Source: Flagellimonas alvinocaridis
GTDB taxonomy: Bacteria > Bacteroidota > Bacteroidia > Flavobacteriales > Flavobacteriaceae
NCBI RefSeq assembly: GCF_004916895.1
Contig: NZ_SNTZ01000001.1
Location: 528,263 to 592,262, forward strand
Direction: 5' to 3'
Length of the DNA stretch: 64,000 nucleotides
Positions 34,739-43,935 of this stretch are shown piece by piece. A program made the position numbers and the translations under genes. The notes below the pieces were generated by a model. The model did not search any database, was not told the origin of the DNA, and saw nothing but the letters and a program-made list of their open reading frames with translations. Position 1 is the stretch's first letter. Each line of letters begins with the position of its first letter.

Positions 34739-36226
34739 TTAAGAATCTCTTAGATTATTTGTAAATCGATTTAAAAAAGGCAATTTGAAAGTACTCAATA
34801 CATCTTTGACAAAGGCAACTTTTCCATAAAAAATAAAAGTAAAAATGACAAAAACGGTAAACAATAGAGCCAGTGTCAAGCCCATCACATTGGGAAGGTA
34901 CCTATTGATAAAATAGTTTGCCAAGAACAAAAGTAAAGTGACACCAGCAAAATAAAATAGCTTAAAATAATCATGCCCGTTGATATCTTTTCTACACCAA
35001 TAGAAAGAGCATAGCCCCATGTTTACAAACGCAGCCATCAATGAAAGAGCCAGTGCCGACAATGCGCTATACAGTCCCTTAAACAGAAAGAACAAAACCA
35101 CATGGATGATTGTGGCCATTGCAATGGTAAACAAATTTACAGGCTTAAAAAAGCGGATTTCAATAAACCCTTTCAATCCCTGAAATATGCAATACGGCAA
35201 CAGGCCAAAAACCAAAATTTTAAATACTGCGATCACGTCGGTAATTATACTTTCTTTGGTCAACCAAAACCGAATCAGCAAATCAATCCAATTGTACAAG
35301 ACCACAATGACAAGCGTACTGGAATAAATAATTCCTCCAAACAACAGGTTAAGTGTTTTCTTCGGTTTGTCGGTTTCGCTATTATGACCTACAATCACAG
35401 ATGATAGTAGTGAAATTGGTTGAAGTATTATTAACACCACCCGCGCCAAGGTAATGGCTATTAGAAAGGATCCCACAACTTCTTGATCTTCCTTTACCAA
35501 CAACGATCCAACGGTAAGCATGAACATCTCAAAAAAAGTCATTCCGGCCCTCGGCAGTCCATACTTTAAAAAAGAAGTCCCTTCAATCTGCAATTGTTCT
35601 TTTGAAGGGAGTCGGTACAATTTCAACTTTGCTACGATATAGCTAAGGAAAATCAACTGTATTAAACCCATAAAACAAAGTGAGATTCCGAGAACGTCAA
35701 TTAAATTTTCCGAATTGCCCAACACCAAAAAAACGGCCAACATAATCAAACTCGCATTCATCATATTAATAATATTGTAAACGAGAATCTTCCTTAGGTT
35801 AAGAAAATATGGTAGAATTATGTAGCTAAGGTGAAGTATGGATATATAGACAAAAGTCAAAGCCAGATAAGTGTCTCTATTCTCCGTATCAGGCAATAAC
35901 AATTTACCGATGTACTCTTTGAAGAAGCTATACAAAAATAATTGGATAAGAACACTTAGCAGCCATATACAAACAGAGATGGTATAATAATTCTTGATTT
36001 TTCCGCCATCGTCCTTGTTCAGGCTCATGAAACGAGTCAGCGCTTGGGAGCACCCCAGTTGACTTAAATTTGAAAAAGTCGGAGCAAGTCTCCTGATCAG
36101 CATAAAAACTCCTAGAAGGGCCGTGGACAGGTAAAATTCGGCCTCTTTAATCAGCCAAAAATTAAAAAGAACCGCCAAGACGGCAAAAAGAGAACTGAAC
36201 AGGACATCCAAACTGATCTTATTCAT
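34739..36226 (-). CDS. O-unit flippase (Wzx, oligosaccharide flippase family)
   Basis: 495 residues, about fourteen membrane helices, with MOP-superfamily features (LGVFMLIRRLAPTFSNLSQL, FLKYGLPRAGMTFFEMFMLT). This is the Wzx-type flippase that moves the undecaprenyl-linked repeat unit to the periplasm. Its location among Wzy, WaaL and transferase genes supports the assignment. Its start overlaps the end of the second heparinase-like gene by 8 bases. It is distinct from the partial flippase at the left edge of the window. Confidence 0.88.
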   Translation of the reverse strand: MNKISLDVLFSSLFAVLAVLFNFWLIKEAEFYLSTALLGVFMLIRRLAPTFSNLSQLGCSQALTRFMSLNKDDGGKIKNYYTISVCIWLLSVLIQLFLYSFFKEYIGKLLLPDTENRDTYLALTFVYISILHLSYIILPYFLNLRKILVYNIINMMNASLIMLAVFLVLGNSENLIDVLGISLCFMGLIQLIFLSYIVAKLKLYRLPSKEQLQIEGTSFLKYGLPRAGMTFFEMFMLTVGSLLVKEDQEVVGSFLIAITLARVVLIILQPISLLSSVIVGHNSETDKPKKTLNLLFGGIIYSSTLVIVVLYNWIDLLIRFWLTKESIITDVIAVFKILVFGLLPYCIFQGLKGFIEIRFFKPVNLFTIAMATIIHVVLFFLFKGLYSALSALALSLMAAFVNMGLCSFYWCRKDINGHDYFKLFYFAGVTLLLFLANYFINRYLPNVMGLTLALLFTVFVIFTFIFYGKVAFVKDVLSTFKLPFLNRFTNNLRDS

Positions 36227-38171
36227 TACCGATATATTTTTTTACAGCAAAGAACAGCTCACTGTTGCCCTTAATCTTTGATTCCAAAACAATTTTTTTT
36301 GAGCGTCCCCTATGGCCATAATTGTAGCTGAGCTGAAATTCCTTTTCCTTTATTGAAGAAAGCTTGTCAAAAGTAATTAAATACGACATTCCCCCCACCT
36401 TTGCGACAACTTGGTCCCCAGTAACTTCCACCGCTACATTTTCTGCAAAATGAATGTGCCTTTGCACCTTGTGTTGAAGCCTGCACTTGACTGCGTCTGT
36501 GCATAAAAGTTGAAATGACTTTTTGTCCAATGAAAATACTCTCTTATGTTCCACAGGGTCATTAAGTCTCATAAATCCATGGTGTTTTCCTGAAACTCGA
36601 ATAATGTCCTCTTCCTGAACAATCTCAACATTAAGCGGCTTGGCTACATCTGCAATACCCCAGTTGCCAATTAGAGGTGCTATTTCCTCTTCATCAATAG
36701 TTAATATGTTATGGTAGGAAGAAGATTTCATCTCATTCTTGAGCTCTAGATTGCCCGTATAGGTATAACATCCAGGGTCTACTATAAAATCTTTTCCGCT
36801 GAGCATGAGCTCAAAACTGTAAAGATCATTGTGGCCGTGGCCGCCCCTGCCTTTCATCCCGACTTCACCTACATCCGTGATAAAGTAATCTTCCTTATTC
36901 TTTGCGATAATAAAACCGCCATCAGGAAATTGAAAAAGTTGTTGATCTTGAATTTCAGCCTGCCTAGAAGTTGGCCTTTCATTCAAATTGAAGACTTCCA
37001 CTGCAGACAGGTATAGATTGTCGACGATATTAAGTGTATCATCCTTTAAAAACCAACTTGCCAACTGTAAAAGGTTTGAATGGTCATTTAGAGGTTGTCC
37101 ATCATTCTCAAGCACTGACGCACTATCATTGTCACCAATTATGGGCGCCAAAGAATCAGGTTTTGTATAAGCCTTAGTAAAAAGACATGCATTCCTAAAG
37201 ATCTCAACTGTTTTGGGTTTTATTGCAACCCCCATGCGCTCCATGGTCAAAAAACTGATGAGAAACAGCTCGACCACGAGCCTATGATAGGGTATTGATT
37301 TTTCAAAGTTGACACCGTCTTGATAAAACTGTAGGTGAAACTCTTTCTCTATTTTGGACAAAGCGTATTTTAGCCACTTCTTTGCCTCTTTAAAGAATTC
37401 TCCAAAAACATTGCCCAACAACAACAGCGCAGTTAGGTTTGCAGAGTAATGATTTCCCCGCACATCAGTATATTCAATATTTCGCCACAGAAAAACGCCA
37501 TGTAAAATCAAGATTTCATTGATCAGGTTTACAGTTTTCCCCGTATTTGGTGATTGTAATACTATCTCTCTTAGCTGTACCAAATTGATACTACGGATGG
37601 ACACTTCCATGGGATACCAGTTCACCGAGTGGGCGATTGGATTATTCGTTTTCCAATCGTTCAATACCTCGTGAATGTAGTCTAGGTGTTCTTTGTCCCC
37701 GTCCAACAGGTAGTGTCTGGCCACGGGAATCAAAAAGCTCAACCTGGAGAGTTCCCATGGGAACTTAACATCGTATTCCTCTTTTTTTTCCTTCTCGTAA
37801 AAACCGTATTCCTTAAAGTATTTGTTTTCCCACGTATGGCCCACACGCCAATCCATATGCCAGTTGTAAGGTTTCTGGAGTAAATACGTGTAGTCGAAAA
37901 CCGAAACTTCTCCACTTAAAACGCTTTTGGACGTTGTTCTTATCTGGTCATGAATAACATCAGGCAAGCCATTACTGTACCCTTTAAAACTTGGGGAGAA
38001 GAACAAACTTTTCTGACTCCAAACCGAATTGGAAGTTGAAATCATCCTAGAAACCTTCATCTCTATTTTGGGCCAAAATCCAGTTCTGTGATATCCCTTT
38101 AATCGAAAAAGTTGTACCGCCCTGAACCAGATAACAGGCAATGGCTTTGACAAAATAGTTTTGATGGTCAC
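36219..38171 (-). CDS. Heparinase II/III-family protein, second copy
   Basis: 650 residues by the start chosen here. The N-terminal toroid (VGHTWENKYFKEYGFYEKEK, IEYTDVRGNHYSANLTALLL) and C-terminal sandwich (GRGGHGHNDLYSFELMLSG, SYHNILTI) carry the family's GHxH-N/S-D and HN motifs. No ATG exists near the N-terminus. I prefer GTG 38171, 36 bases after the oxidoreductase stop, because TIKTILSKPLPVIWFR looks like the usual N-terminus; a GTG at 38273 would overlap the previous gene by 67 bases. No signal peptide is seen. It pairs with the oxidoreductase at 38207 just as the first copy pairs with that at 26784. Confidence 0.84.
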   Translation of the reverse strand: MTIKTILSKPLPVIWFRAVQLFRLKGYHRTGFWPKIEMKVSRMISTSNSVWSQKSLFFSPSFKGYSNGLPDVIHDQIRTTSKSVLSGEVSVFDYTYLLQKPYNWHMDWRVGHTWENKYFKEYGFYEKEKKEEYDVKFPWELSRLSFLIPVARHYLLDGDKEHLDYIHEVLNDWKTNNPIAHSVNWYPMEVSIRSINLVQLREIVLQSPNTGKTVNLINEILILHGVFLWRNIEYTDVRGNHYSANLTALLLLGNVFGEFFKEAKKWLKYALSKIEKEFHLQFYQDGVNFEKSIPYHRLVVELFLISFLTMERMGVAIKPKTVEIFRNACLFTKAYTKPDSLAPIIGDNDSASVLENDGQPLNDHSNLLQLASWFLKDDTLNIVDNLYLSAVEVFNLNERPTSRQAEIQDQQLFQFPDGGFIIAKNKEDYFITDVGEVGMKGRGGHGHNDLYSFELMLSGKDFIVDPGCYTYTGNLELKNEMKSSSYHNILTIDEEEIAPLIGNWGIADVAKPLNVEIVQEEDIIRVSGKHHGFMRLNDPVEHKRVFSLDKKSFQLLCTDAVKCRLQHKVQRHIHFAENVAVEVTGDQVVAKVGGMSYLITFDKLSSIKEKEFQLSYNYGHRGRSKKIVLESKIKGNSELFFAVKKYIGNE

Positions 38172-38206
38172 ACCAATTGATTTTTGTTTAAGGACTCGTT
38201 TAAAGG

Positions 38207-40327
38207 CTAACTGTTTTGGATCAAAAAGGTTGCTCTGGTGGTTTGGACCATGTCTTCCAAGGTAATTGCCCACTTCCCAGCAGTAATGGCCTCATGCATA
38301 TGCAATAGCTCCTCATATTGTCCTTTTTCAGGAATTTTGCCCATAAGCTCATTCACCTTTAATCCGTATCCTGTCAACTTTTTAAAATCGTCCATAATTA
38401 TGGTCTTTCCATCATAATGCACCTCCAGATTCTCTTTTTGGTAACTCTTGTTGCCCACTGAAAAATATTGTAGGTTGCCAACAGACCCATCTTGATATTT
38501 TAAAACTATGGCCACATTATCATCATCTCGAACTTGGTCATTGTTTGGGCTTATTTTATCAACACTTACAGATACCAATGGGGCATTGGTTAGAAAAGAT
38601 ATCAAATCAATAAAATGGCATACTTCTCCAACAACCCTTCCGCCATGTTCGTGTATGGCATCATCAGAAGGCTTAAACCCAGCATTGATGCGATAGCTAA
38701 CATATAAGGGATTGATTCTATTTTTGGTATGTTCATTTATTTCCTGAGCATACTTGCTAAACCTACGGTTAAATCCGGTCAACAAGAATGGTTTTTCCGA
38801 AACGGAATCATCTTTATAGAAGGCAACAATCTTGTCCAGATCTTCTTGGTTGGTAGCCAATGGTTTTTCTACGAAAACATGCTTTCCTGCTTGTAGTGAC
38901 TGTAAAACCAAGCTGGCATGGTCTTTATGTTGAGTCGTTATAAATACTAAATCGACCTCATCATCATTGAGTACATCGGCTATGTCTGAAGTTACATATT
39001 TTGCATTGAAATGGGTTGCCACAGATTTTCCTTTGTGCCCAGTTCTGTTTACAACGGCATACAAGGCGTATTTATCCTTCATTTTTTCCATGTTTGGAAG
39101 ATGCATTGCCGTAGCAAAACTCCCTGCACCTACCAAAGCCACATTTAAAACCTCTCTCTTACTGCTGAATTCTGGATTTACCACAACTTTGGCGTTCGCT
39201 TCTTCGGCCTCCTTTGGCTCATAGCTCAGCAATACTATAATTGGTTTTTCTGGACCTTGTAACGAATCATATGCTTCTTCTGCTTGGTCGATAGGGTATA
39301 CCTTATTGATTAAAAGATCGAGTTTAACCTTATCCTCCTGAAGCATCCTGAGATACTCCGCCATATTTCTGTTTTCGGTCCATCTGACGTAGGCATACGG
39401 GTAATCATGCCCAAGGTCTTCATATTGACGATCATATCTGCCGGGCCCATAGGATGTTGATATCTTAAAATCCAGTTCTTTTTGATAGATATCACCGCGC
39501 TTGATTTCCATTCCGGATACCCCAACCAAAATTACCCGTCCTTTCTTCTTGCAGGACTTGAATGCGTCTGATAATGGTTCACTACTGGCCGTTGCTGCTG
39601 TAAAGATAATTCCATCAGCCCCATATCCACCAGTAAAGTCTGTCACTGTCTTGACCAAATCTGTCTTTGCAGGATTGATCACCAAATCCGCTCCAAGCTC
39701 CTTTGCAATCTTCAACCGGTCTTCATTAATGTCACTAACAATGGTCCTAATTCCAGAATTTTTGAGAAACTGCACTGTTAACAAACCAAGAATTCCCGCG
39801 CCTATTACCACGCCAAACTCTCCCATTCTTAAATCTGCCCTTCTAACACCTTGTAGGGCAATGCCCCCTAAGGTAACCGTTGATGCCAGTTGAAGATCGA
39901 GCGCTTCCGGAACTTTCATAACCAGATTTTGCGGGACCACTACATACTCTGCATGATTGGCCAGCCCTGCACCTGCAGCAGCGACCTTGTCGCCAACCTT
40001 AATGTTGTTTACACCTTCACCAACAGCAATTACAATCCCTGCGTTGGAATATCCTGTAGGCGTCCCATATTTTACTTTTTGCTGTACCTTGGAAAAAGCT
40101 TTGGCAATACCTTGCGCTTTGGCTAAATCAATAACTTTTTTTAGGTTCTCCGGCTGTTTCATGGCTCTAACCAATAGGTTTTCTCCACTATTGCCAACAC
40201 TCTTAAGTTCGGTTCCTGCAGAAATACAACTATACGAGACCGCTATTAGAACTTCGCCTTCAGATAATATGGGAGAAGGAACTTCTTCCGCTATTACTTT
40301 CCCTTTTTTAATAATTGCTTGTAACAT
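38207..40327 (-). CDS. Bi-domain oxidoreductase (MDR dehydrogenase fused to Gfo/Idh/MocA), second copy
   Basis: 706 residues with the same two-domain order as the copy at 26784: an MDR domain (VIVGVGEGVNNIKVGDKVAA-like region, GVVIGAGILGLLTVQFLKNS) and a Gfo/Idh/MocA domain (NVALVGAGSFATAMHLPNME, HVFVEKPLATNQEDL, GEVCHFIDLISFL). The zinc-ligand Cys position reads SAGTE. The two copies differ throughout, so the duplication is not recent, and they probably act on different sugars or steps. ATG start, 6 bases after the SGNH gene. Confidence 0.88.
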   Translation of the reverse strand: MLQAIIKKGKVIAEEVPSPILSEGEVLIAVSYSCISAGTELKSVGNSGENLLVRAMKQPENLKKVIDLAKAQGIAKAFSKVQQKVKYGTPTGYSNAGIVIAVGEGVNNIKVGDKVAAAGAGLANHAEYVVVPQNLVMKVPEALDLQLASTVTLGGIALQGVRRADLRMGEFGVVIGAGILGLLTVQFLKNSGIRTIVSDINEDRLKIAKELGADLVINPAKTDLVKTVTDFTGGYGADGIIFTAATASSEPLSDAFKSCKKKGRVILVGVSGMEIKRGDIYQKELDFKISTSYGPGRYDRQYEDLGHDYPYAYVRWTENRNMAEYLRMLQEDKVKLDLLINKVYPIDQAEEAYDSLQGPEKPIIVLLSYEPKEAEEANAKVVVNPEFSSKREVLNVALVGAGSFATAMHLPNMEKMKDKYALYAVVNRTGHKGKSVATHFNAKYVTSDIADVLNDDEVDLVFITTQHKDHASLVLQSLQAGKHVFVEKPLATNQEDLDKIVAFYKDDSVSEKPFLLTGFNRRFSKYAQEINEHTKNRINPLYVSYRINAGFKPSDDAIHEHGGRVVGEVCHFIDLISFLTNAPLVSVSVDKISPNNDQVRDDDNVAIVLKYQDGSVGNLQYFSVGNKSYQKENLEVHYDGKTIIMDDFKKLTGYGLKVNELMGKIPEKGQYEELLHMHEAITAGKWAITLEDMVQTTRATFLIQNS

Positions 40328-40333
40328 TTAGTT

Positions 40334-41953
40334 TTATGGTTCTATATTATTCTTTATGTACCTTGCCAGTTTTTCATGGCCTTTTGTGCCAAAATGCAAA
40401 GGCTCTATCATGCCTTTTCTGGACCCAGATTCGTACTCAATAAAATGCGATTCATCCAACAGTCCATTTGCATCCAACAATTGAACATTGTTGTTTTTAC
40501 AAGCTTTATCCAGTTGCTCCTTAAATTGTTGTAACATAAAATCCTGCTCGTATCCCTTTTTGATTTCCGAGTTATATATCGGTGGAATCAAAACATAATA
40601 TTCCCCTGCATTTTTTGAGGCCATCTTTCCAACATAATCTACCATGTCTTGGGCGTTTTCAAAAATCTTGTCCCAAACCTCATCTTCAAATTTAAGTGTA
40701 TGCACGTCCTTAATGTTGCTTTCATCTTCGACATTGGCATTTAGAATAACGTTTTCCCCAACCTTGCTATAGATTGGCCTGGCATATATATCATCGAACC
40801 AAACAGTTCCGGTTCCTTGGTAAAAAAGCATTTTCGGTGTTATAGACTTAATCTCTTTGTCAAATTGAAAAACGCGTTCTCTTTTTGTCCAATCATTGGT
40901 GCCTTCTTCAAACTCCAATCCTTGGTATATCCATTCGTTGGAGCCATCTACAAAGTCTATCTTAAAATCCAGGCAATATAATTTTGCCTTAACCACATTT
41001 TCACTCTTGCTCCAACCCCCAAGTACTATTTTTTTTGTTGGCTTCTCCAAATCCACTTTAAAGCCTCCCCAAGATGCATTAGTCTTCACTTCTTCCTTGG
41101 TAATCTTTAGACTCTTCCTTCCGCTGCGAAATACATCTTCTACCCATCCGGTAACGTCATTAAACTTTTGATTGTTTGTTCTCCAGCTCAATGCCTTTTT
41201 AGGACGGTAAAAGGGTTTGTTTCCCTTGAGTGCTTTTGCTTTTTCTTCCGTCCACATTTTAATGGCTCCTTTGTTCTCAAAAAAGAGTAATCTCTTTTCC
41301 AGCCATTTTTTCACGCCACCCTCAATTTCCGAATTTAATTTTTCTATATCAAAATTAAATGATTGTTCCATAGGGGCACAATCTTCTTTTTCAATGTGAC
41401 CAAAGAGTTTGTTCTCAATCTGTTCTATGCCAGGCCTTACATTTATTTCACGACAGTCATAGGGCCCAATGCTAACAATTATCTTATCAAAATCCATAAC
41501 TTGTTGAGCCTTGTCGAGTACAATTTTTTTCTCGGCAATTGTCATCCCCCCCATTGATAAATTGTATACAACAACTTCTTCTTCATAGCTGCTTTCCAAT
41601 TTTTTGTCCACTCTGCGCAAATAGTTGTCAGCGGACCAATCATCATTTAAGGTTACCAGTTGGCTAGATCCCAATAAAAGAATTTTTCTTTTTGGAGAGC
41701 ATTTTAAATTTTCCAGGACGGTTTCAATGCTTACACCGTTTGTGGGATCAAAAGTGACTTCATTCTGCTTTAACAAAGCATCTAAAACAAATGATGAGGA
41801 TTCTCGCAAATTGGCAATTTTCTTCTCCGCCAGCACATAATTTCTACTATCTGGATCTTTATAAAACCCTGCACTAAAAAGCAATGCCAATGCCAAGAAT
41901 GACAAAAATGTCAGTAGAAACTGAAACAAAAACAAACGGTGCTTTTCTTTCAT
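40334..41953 (-). CDS. Membrane-anchored SGNH-hydrolase-like protein, probable O-acetylation partner
   Basis: 539 residues. One N-terminal membrane helix (FLLTFLSFLALALLFSAGFY) anchors a periplasmic domain. The block I-like nucleophile region ILLLGSSQLVTLNDDW and the C-terminal block V-like IEPLHFGTKGHEKLARYI point to an SGNH/GDSL fold; IIVSIGPYDCRE lies between. A beta-rich insert sits in the middle (WTKRERVFQFDKEIKSITP, VWFDDIYARPI), perhaps a carbohydrate-binding module. Directly upstream is an MBOAT gene, the same pairing as AlgI with AlgJ/AlgX in alginate acetylation. Function inferred from fold motifs and pairing. Confidence 0.72.
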   Translation of the reverse strand: MKEKHRLFLFQFLLTFLSFLALALLFSAGFYKDPDSRNYVLAEKKIANLRESSSFVLDALLKQNEVTFDPTNGVSIETVLENLKCSPKRKILLLGSSQLVTLNDDWSADNYLRRVDKKLESSYEEEVVVYNLSMGGMTIAEKKIVLDKAQQVMDFDKIIVSIGPYDCREINVRPGIEQIENKLFGHIEKEDCAPMEQSFNFDIEKLNSEIEGGVKKWLEKRLLFFENKGAIKMWTEEKAKALKGNKPFYRPKKALSWRTNNQKFNDVTGWVEDVFRSGRKSLKITKEEVKTNASWGGFKVDLEKPTKKIVLGGWSKSENVVKAKLYCLDFKIDFVDGSNEWIYQGLEFEEGTNDWTKRERVFQFDKEIKSITPKMLFYQGTGTVWFDDIYARPIYSKVGENVILNANVEDESNIKDVHTLKFEDEVWDKIFENAQDMVDYVGKMASKNAGEYYVLIPPIYNSEIKKGYEQDFMLQQFKEQLDKACKNNNVQLLDANGLLDESHFIEYESGSRKGMIEPLHFGTKGHEKLARYIKNNIEP

Positions 41954-41958
41954 CCTGA

Positions 41959-43413
41959 TTAGAATTGAAAATATATAAATGCCTGATTGTCATCTTGTCC
42001 AAACAACAATATGGCAAATATGGCAATCCCCCATAGGATAGCTTGAAAGAATGGTCTTTTGAAAACATGGTTTCTGTCTTCCTCTATCTTTTGAAAGTAT
42101 TTTACCCCAAAAAAATGGCCTATAACAATTAATAATAGAAGCAGATAAAAACCTACTGGAATGCTAAAATCAGATTCCTTAAAAAGGAACATATTCTTAA
42201 TTATTTGCCATGAATCACCAAATGTCTGTGCCCTGAAAAAGACCCAAGTAACACAAACAAAAACCATAGTTATAAACCAAGAGGCGGTATTGTAGAGAAC
42301 ATATGGGGCTTTGCTAAACTGTATTTTATCCGAAACTTTTGTCTTGTATAGTTTATGCAAAATCAATGCAAGGCCGTGCAAGCCACCCCACACAACAAAG
42401 TTCCAGCTGGCGCCGTGCCATAATCCTCCCAAAAGCATTGTGATCATTAAATTTCTGTGGTACATTGCTTTTGTGCCCCTACTTCCCCCCAAAGGGATAA
42501 AAAGGTAATCACGAAGCCATGTTGACAAGCTTATGTGCCATTTTCTCCAAAAATCAGTGACATTAGTTGCCGTATAAGGCATATTAAAGTTCTCCATAAG
42601 CTTAAATCCCAATAATGCTGCAACACCAATTGCCATGTCGGAATAGCCTGAAAAATCGCAATAAATTTGAATGGCATATGCCATTACCCCTATCCAAGTG
42701 CCCAATGTTCCATATTGTGCCGGATCGGAGAATAGCGCATCCGAAATAGGAGCTATATTATCGGCGATCAAGACTTTTTTTACAAGTCCCATGATAAAGT
42801 AATTGGCCGCCAACTGAAAATTTATATCCTTAAAAAATTTATTCCCCTTTAATTGGGGAATAAAGTCTTTGGCCCTTACAATAGGACCGGCAACCAATTG
42901 AGGAAAAAAGGAAACGTACAATGAAAATTCAAAAAAATTCTTGGAGGGTTTCATTTTTCCGTAATAAATATCAATGGTATAACACATTGACTGGAACGTA
43001 TAAAATGAAATCCCGACCGGCAACACTATGTTCAAAAAATAGTTGGTTCCTCCGTCTGGGGATACCATACTTGAAATTTGATTTACCGTATCCAAAAAGA
43101 AATTGGCGTACTTAAAATAAGCCAAAAAGCCAAGGTTCACCACAAGGCTTGTAATCAAAAAGAGCCTTTTCCTTTTTTTTGAGGTCGAATTATATATTTC
43201 CTTACCTGCAAAGTAATCAACCAGCGTAGAAAACAATATCAACAAGATAAAAATAGGGTTCCATGACATGTAGAAATAGTAGGATGCCAATAGCAAAAAC
43301 AATATTCTAACCTTAAGTCTTTTGTTCTCGTCCTTGACCATGCCCAAGAAACCCCAGTATACGCAAAAAACGACAATAAAAAAGACTAAAAAAATAGTGG
43401 TTGAAAAAATCAT
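41959..43413 (-). CDS. MBOAT-family O-acyltransferase (AlgI/DltB-like)
   Basis: 484 residues, about eleven to twelve membrane helices. Typical AlgI-type motifs are present: FPQLVAGPIVRAKDFIPQL, CDFSGYSDMAIGVAALLGF, NFNMPYTATNVTDFWRKWHI and the catalytic-His region GGLWHGASWNFVVWGGLHG. Such enzymes pass acetyl groups across the inner membrane for O-acetylation of exported polysaccharides. It lies directly after a small lipoprotein gene and 5 bases before the SGNH-like gene. The assignment is firm; the acetylated polymer is presumably the product of this locus. Confidence 0.94.
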   Translation of the reverse strand: MIFSTTIFLVFFIVVFCVYWGFLGMVKDENKRLKVRILFLLLASYYFYMSWNPIFILLILFSTLVDYFAGKEIYNSTSKKRKRLFLITSLVVNLGFLAYFKYANFFLDTVNQISSMVSPDGGTNYFLNIVLPVGISFYTFQSMCYTIDIYYGKMKPSKNFFEFSLYVSFFPQLVAGPIVRAKDFIPQLKGNKFFKDINFQLAANYFIMGLVKKVLIADNIAPISDALFSDPAQYGTLGTWIGVMAYAIQIYCDFSGYSDMAIGVAALLGFKLMENFNMPYTATNVTDFWRKWHISLSTWLRDYLFIPLGGSRGTKAMYHRNLMITMLLGGLWHGASWNFVVWGGLHGLALILHKLYKTKVSDKIQFSKAPYVLYNTASWFITMVFVCVTWVFFRAQTFGDSWQIIKNMFLFKESDFSIPVGFYLLLLLIVIGHFFGVKYFQKIEEDRNHVFKRPFFQAILWGIAIFAILLFGQDDNQAFIYFQF

Positions 43414-43935
43414 CTAATCAACTTTTTGGAAATTAAGGTTTAGTATTGTCATCATCTTGCCTACCACTCCTTCGGAAGGATCATAGAGAAAAACTTTTGC
43501 CTGATGGAATTCTTTGGGGTGCATTTCAAATTCCCCAGATTCAACCACTAGGTCATTTTCCAGTAATTGAATTTTACATTTTGTGCCTATGGTCTTTGCT
43601 TTGGCCTCCTTATCTTCTTTTTGTTGAAATTCTTCAGGTTTTAAAGGATAAACCCTAAATGCTATGTTTAGCTTTTGGAGTTCGTTAAAATTGCTCTCCT
43701 CATCAAAGAAAAAGAGCAACTTAAAATGATTCTCTTTAATCTTGTGTAGTTCTATTCTTGCGATTTTTATCGAATCTGTAAAGTCAAACCCATAATCAAA
43801 GAGCTCCAGGTTCTTTTTTACTTCACTTTCTGTAACATTTTTGCTTTGGTTGCGTTGCTTACAAGAAAACACAAGTAGTCCTACAAGAAGACAGGTTAAA
43901 ATGCTTTTGTATATCCCTTTTAAACTATCCCACAT
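43414..43935 (-). CDS. Hypothetical lipoprotein next to MBOAT gene
   Basis: 173 residues, not recognised. A signal sequence with lipobox LLVFSC places the acylated Cys at residue 25. The rest looks like a small beta-sandwich domain (HFKLLFFFDEESNFNELQKL, IAFRVYPLKP, KVFLYDPSEGVVGK). It overlaps the end of wecC by 11 bases and abuts the MBOAT gene, so it is translated with the acetylation module and may be a periplasmic accessory part of it. That role is inference from position only. Confidence 0.65.
   Translation of the reverse strand: MWDSLKGIYKSILTCLLVGLLVFSCKQRNQSKNVTESEVKKNLELFDYGFDFTDSIKIARIELHKIKENHFKLLFFFDEESNFNELQKLNIAFRVYPLKPEEFQQKEDKEAKAKTIGTKCKIQLLENDLVVESGEFEMHPKEFHQAKVFLYDPSEGVVGKMMTILNLNFQKVD

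Noticed and set aside
38172-38273. Upstream GTG start for the second heparinase-like protein
   Set aside because: It overlaps the oxidoreductase gene by 67 bases and adds residues that are a frame-shifted reading of that gene. GTG 38171 fits the family N-terminus better, though neither is proven.
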